A stretch of 64,000 nt of DNA, taken from assembly GCA_905209085.1 (NCBI GenBank), contig CAJLRM010000002.1, positions 399,019 through 463,018 of the forward strand. The letters are read 5' to 3'. Origin of the DNA: an uncultured Eubacteriales bacterium (GTDB lineage Bacteria > Bacillota > Clostridia > Christensenellales > Borkfalkiaceae). The translations under genes and the position numbers were made by a program. Positions 61,496 to 64,000 of the stretch are shown here, in pieces. Under the pieces are notes generated by a model. It worked only from the letters and a program-made list of their open reading frames with translations. It made no database searches and was not told the origin of the DNA. Each line of letters begins with the position of its first letter. Position 1 is the stretch's first letter.

Positions 61496-61617
61496 AACAA
61501 AGAACAAATCGCTTGAAAAAAGCGTCTACGGCGGAAAAGTCGCCGTCGGGGAAACGGCTATAAAGAAGACGGCAGTTTGAAACGGAGCCGCGTTCCGGCT
61601 TTTAAAAAAGTATAGGG

Positions 61618-61643
61618 GAAACCGTAAGAGGGTTTCAGTTTTT
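61618..61643 (+). terminator. Proximal terminator-like hairpin in the leader
   Basis: GAAACC (61618-61623) pairs with GGTTTC (61631-61636), followed by AGTTTTTG. Confidence 0.55.
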
Positions 61644-61673
61644 GTCGATAAAAATAATACGGAGGCATAAGGA

Positions 61674-61694
61674 GTGTATATAGTTTCTTGCTGA
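61674..61694 (+). CDS. Candidate leader peptide (6 codons)
   Basis: GTG 61674 with GGAGG 8 bases upstream encodes M-Y-I-V-S-C and a TGA stop. The position 120 nt before a terminator is that expected for a ribosome-sensing leader peptide of a resistance gene. Its size means it could be a chance frame. Confidence 0.4.
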   Translation: MYIVSC

Positions 61695-61814
61695 AAAAAA
61701 TAACGGGAAAAGACGGAAATCGGGGGACGCGGCGGCGTTCCTTATGTTCGTTTTGCCCGCAGGCAAGAAAGTAAACTCTTTATCTCTAATTCTCTTTGCA
61801 GAAGGATGGCGCGT

Positions 61815-61851
61815 GCCGCAAGAAGGTGTTTTGCTTTCTTGCGGCTTTTTT
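61815..61851 (+). terminator. Distal attenuator terminator in the ABC-F leader
   Basis: GCCGCAAGAA (61815-61824) pairs with TTCTTGCGGC (61836-61845), followed by TTTTTT. An upstream GCAAGAAAG at ~61763-61771 can pair with the same right arm, so an alternative fold is possible. Confidence 0.75.
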
Positions 61852-62112
61852 GTATTCTTTGCTCCATGTTTTCGGGCGCCGATGGGCGATGCGGCCGTCC
61901 TTTCCGCCTTTTGCGTTCTCGCTCCTTTAATGAACGGCGGGACGGGAAGGCGAAGCGCGGCCGATTAGGGGAAGAAGTGCTTTCCGCTTTTGAGGAGAAC
62001 TTAGGAACATTATTCCCCTTTTTGTCCGCAGGACGGACGGAGCAAACGGAAGCGGAAAATTTCGCGCTTTCGCTTCCCAATGATATGGCGAATATCGAGG
62101 AGAATATTCTTT

Positions 62113-63588
62113 ATGACGATACAAATTACAAATTTGACTTTTTCCTATCCGGGAAGCGGGGAAAATGTATTCGAGGACGTTTCCTTTCAAATCGACACGA
62201 CGTGGAAAACGGGACTGATCGGCAGGAACGGCAGGGGCAAAACGACTTTGCTGCGGCTTTTGAAAGGGGATTTCGAAGGAGAGTACGGGGGACGCATTTC
62301 ACGCGTTTCGCAAATCGACTATTTTCCCTGCGAAGTAAGGGACACCCGGCTTACTTTGGCGGAGGTACTATTAGAATTGAGCGGCGCGGAAGAGTGGCGG
62401 ATTTTCAAGGAACTTTCGCTCCTGAAAGTAGCGGACGAAGCCCTGTGCCGTCCTTTTTTCAGTCTTTCGGGCGGCGAGCAGACCAAAGCGCTGCTGGCGG
62501 CAATGTTTTTGAGAGAAGGACACTTTTTGCTTCTCGACGAGCCGACCAATCATCTCGATGAGGAATCCAAAAAAGCGATCGGGGAATATCTGAGGCGAAA
62601 AGAGGGATTTTTGCTCGTTTCTCACGACCGCGAATTGTTGGATCTCTGTACGGATCACATTCTATCCCTCCATCGCGGCGGCATCGAGATTCAAAGCGGC
62701 AATTTTTCTTCCTGGAAAGAGAACGCCGAGCGCCGCGAAGCGTTCGAAAGAGAAAAAAACGACAGGCTTCGCTCGGAGATCAAGCGATTGAAAGAATCAG
62801 CGAGAAGGACGGCGGATTGGTCGGAAAAGACGGAAGCGGGCAAATACGGCGCGCGCAATTCGGGACTGCGGGTGGATAGGGGATACGTAGGCCACAAAGC
62901 GGCAAAGATGATGAAGGCTTCCAAGGTGATCGAGTCCCGCCAAAACAAAGCGCTGGAAGAAAAATCGACGCTTCTGAAAAACATCGAAGAAAAAGAAATC
63001 TTGAAAATTCGTCCGTTAGAGTTTTATACGGACAGACTTTTGGAAGTCAAGGCTTTGCAGGCGTATTACGGGGAAAAACCCGCTTGTCCGGAAGTTACTT
63101 TTTCCCTCTTCCGCGGGGACAGGGCTGCGTTGAACGGAAAAAACGGCTGCGGAAAGTCCTCCCTGCTCAAAGCGATTCTCGGAGAGAGTGCCTATCGGGG
63201 AGAACTGAGAAAGCCTCCGCAGCTGAAAATTTCTTATGTGGCGCAGGACAGCGGGAGTTTGGCGGGAAGTTTCGGGGAATATGCCCGCGCTTACGGTATC
63301 GACGAAAGTCTTTTCAAAGCGGTGCTCCATAAATTCGGCTTTGAAAAAAAGGACTTCTCTACCGATCTTTCCTCTTTGAGCGCGGGACAAAAGAAAAAGA
63401 CGGCGCTCGCCCGCAGCCTTTGCGAGAGCGCGCATCTCTATATCTGGGACGAACCCTTAAACTTTATCGACGTCCTTTCCCGCATACAGATAGAGGAACT
63501 TATCCTCGATTTTCGCCCGACGCTGCTCTTTGTCGAACACGACGGCGCTTTTCGCCGCCGCGTCGCCAACCGCGTCATCGAGCTTTGA
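62113..63588 (+). CDS. ABC-F ribosome-protection protein, Lsa-like
   Basis: 491 residues, two ABC modules without membrane helices. Module 1: Walker A GRNGRGKTT, signature SLSGGEQ, Walker B LLLDEPTNHLD. Module 2: GKNGCGKSS, LSAGQKKK, YIWDEPLNFID. The inter-domain linker (~190-290) is long and charged, as in ARE-type ABC-F proteins. The opening (NLTFSYPG, GLIGRNGRGKTTLLRLL) resembles Lsa proteins, which dislodge lincosamides, pleuromutilins and streptogramin A from the ribosome. Spectrum is not proven. The ATG at 62113 follows GAGGAG. Confidence 0.9.
   Translation: MTIQITNLTFSYPGSGENVFEDVSFQIDTTWKTGLIGRNGRGKTTLLRLLKGDFEGEYGGRISRVSQIDYFPCEVRDTRLTLAEVLLELSGAEEWRIFKELSLLKVADEALCRPFFSLSGGEQTKALLAAMFLREGHFLLLDEPTNHLDEESKKAIGEYLRRKEGFLLVSHDRELLDLCTDHILSLHRGGIEIQSGNFSSWKENAERREAFEREKNDRLRSEIKRLKESARRTADWSEKTEAGKYGARNSGLRVDRGYVGHKAAKMMKASKVIESRQNKALEEKSTLLKNIEEKEILKIRPLEFYTDRLLEVKALQAYYGEKPACPEVTFSLFRGDRAALNGKNGCGKSSLLKAILGESAYRGELRKPPQLKISYVAQDSGSLAGSFGEYARAYGIDESLFKAVLHKFGFEKKDFSTDLSSLSAGQKKKTALARSLCESAHLYIWDEPLNFIDVLSRIQIEELILDFRPTLLFVEHDGAFRRRVANRVIEL

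Positions 63589-64000
<412 letters not shown>

Larger units (their letters stand above)
61377..62112. other. Attenuator leader of the ABC-F gene
   Basis: About 620 nt of transcribed leader. In order: promoter (61467-61495), stems CGCTT/AAGCG and ACGGCG/CGCCGT, AGCCG/CGGCT (61586-61600), terminator-like GAAACC/GGTTTC with T-run (61618-61643), a six-codon frame (61674-61694), and a strong terminator (61815-61851), then ~260 nt before the gene. Confidence 0.7.

Overview
The window reads as a chromosomal segment of a low-to-mid GC Gram-positive bacterium of the Clostridia type (Christensenellales-like anaerobes are the best guess; this is inference from gene content, not a database result). Pointers are a T-box leader in front of pheST, the McsA-McsB-ClpC arginine-phosphorylation module, DegV proteins, a YtrA-type GntR/ABC operon, a possible CotF-like spore-coat pair, strong AGGAGG ribosome binding sites, and TTGACA-N17-TATAAT promoters. 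No rRNA, tRNA, transposase, integrase or CRISPR array was seen. About 59 protein genes are supported, mostly on the + strand.

Layout. 1-4.2 kb (-): one reading frame that joins a phosphohexomutase to a complete transketolase through an acidic linker. 4.5-11 kb: a PNPOx-fold protein, two DegV proteins, archaeal-type prolyl-tRNA synthetase and small unknowns. 11-16.3 kb: a probably leaderless HTH/membrane regulator followed by mcsA-mcsB-clpC. 16.5-25.3 kb: a lipoprotein (-), then a zinc-ribbon protein leading the shikimate cluster aroC-(kinase-like)-aroB-aroA-aroE-aroQ-aroK-SDR. 25.4-30 kb: small unknowns, a cysteine desulfurase divergent from a DUF3343 putative S/Se carrier, endonuclease III behind two copies of a structured repeat, and two tiny helical proteins. 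30-36.3 kb: a GH36-fold protein whose catalytic motifs are replaced, a zinc-ribbon membrane protein, MscL, a DUF2238-like membrane protein and a small lipoprotein operon.

36.5-49.3 kb: housekeeping genes. These are T-box-pheS-pheT, truB, ribF, an endonuclease IV-like barrel, an M24 peptidase, efp, dtd, a FlaR-like P-loop protein, a DUF3795 protein and an MBL-fold hydrolase. 49.4-50.0 kb holds a degenerate ~65-bp tandem array. 50-53.5 kb: an ECF-type sigma factor divergent from a secreted papain-like protease, a membrane protein and an EAL phosphodiesterase. 54-60.4 kb: a YtrA-type regulator with two 22-bp operators 60 bp apart, an ABC ATPase, a permease and a 1387-residue BspA-type LRR surface protein. 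60.6-63.6 kb: a Rad52-type protein and an Lsa-like ABC-F ribosome-protection protein behind a ~600-nt attenuator leader. The window ends in a (TTAC)13.75 microsatellite.

Strongest candidates for new biology: the mutase-transketolase fusion with an internal ribosome binding site, the GH36 pseudoenzyme with its structured leader, the covarying tandem element before nth, the 65-bp degenerate array, the LRR/ABC operon with paired operators, and the ABC-F attenuator.
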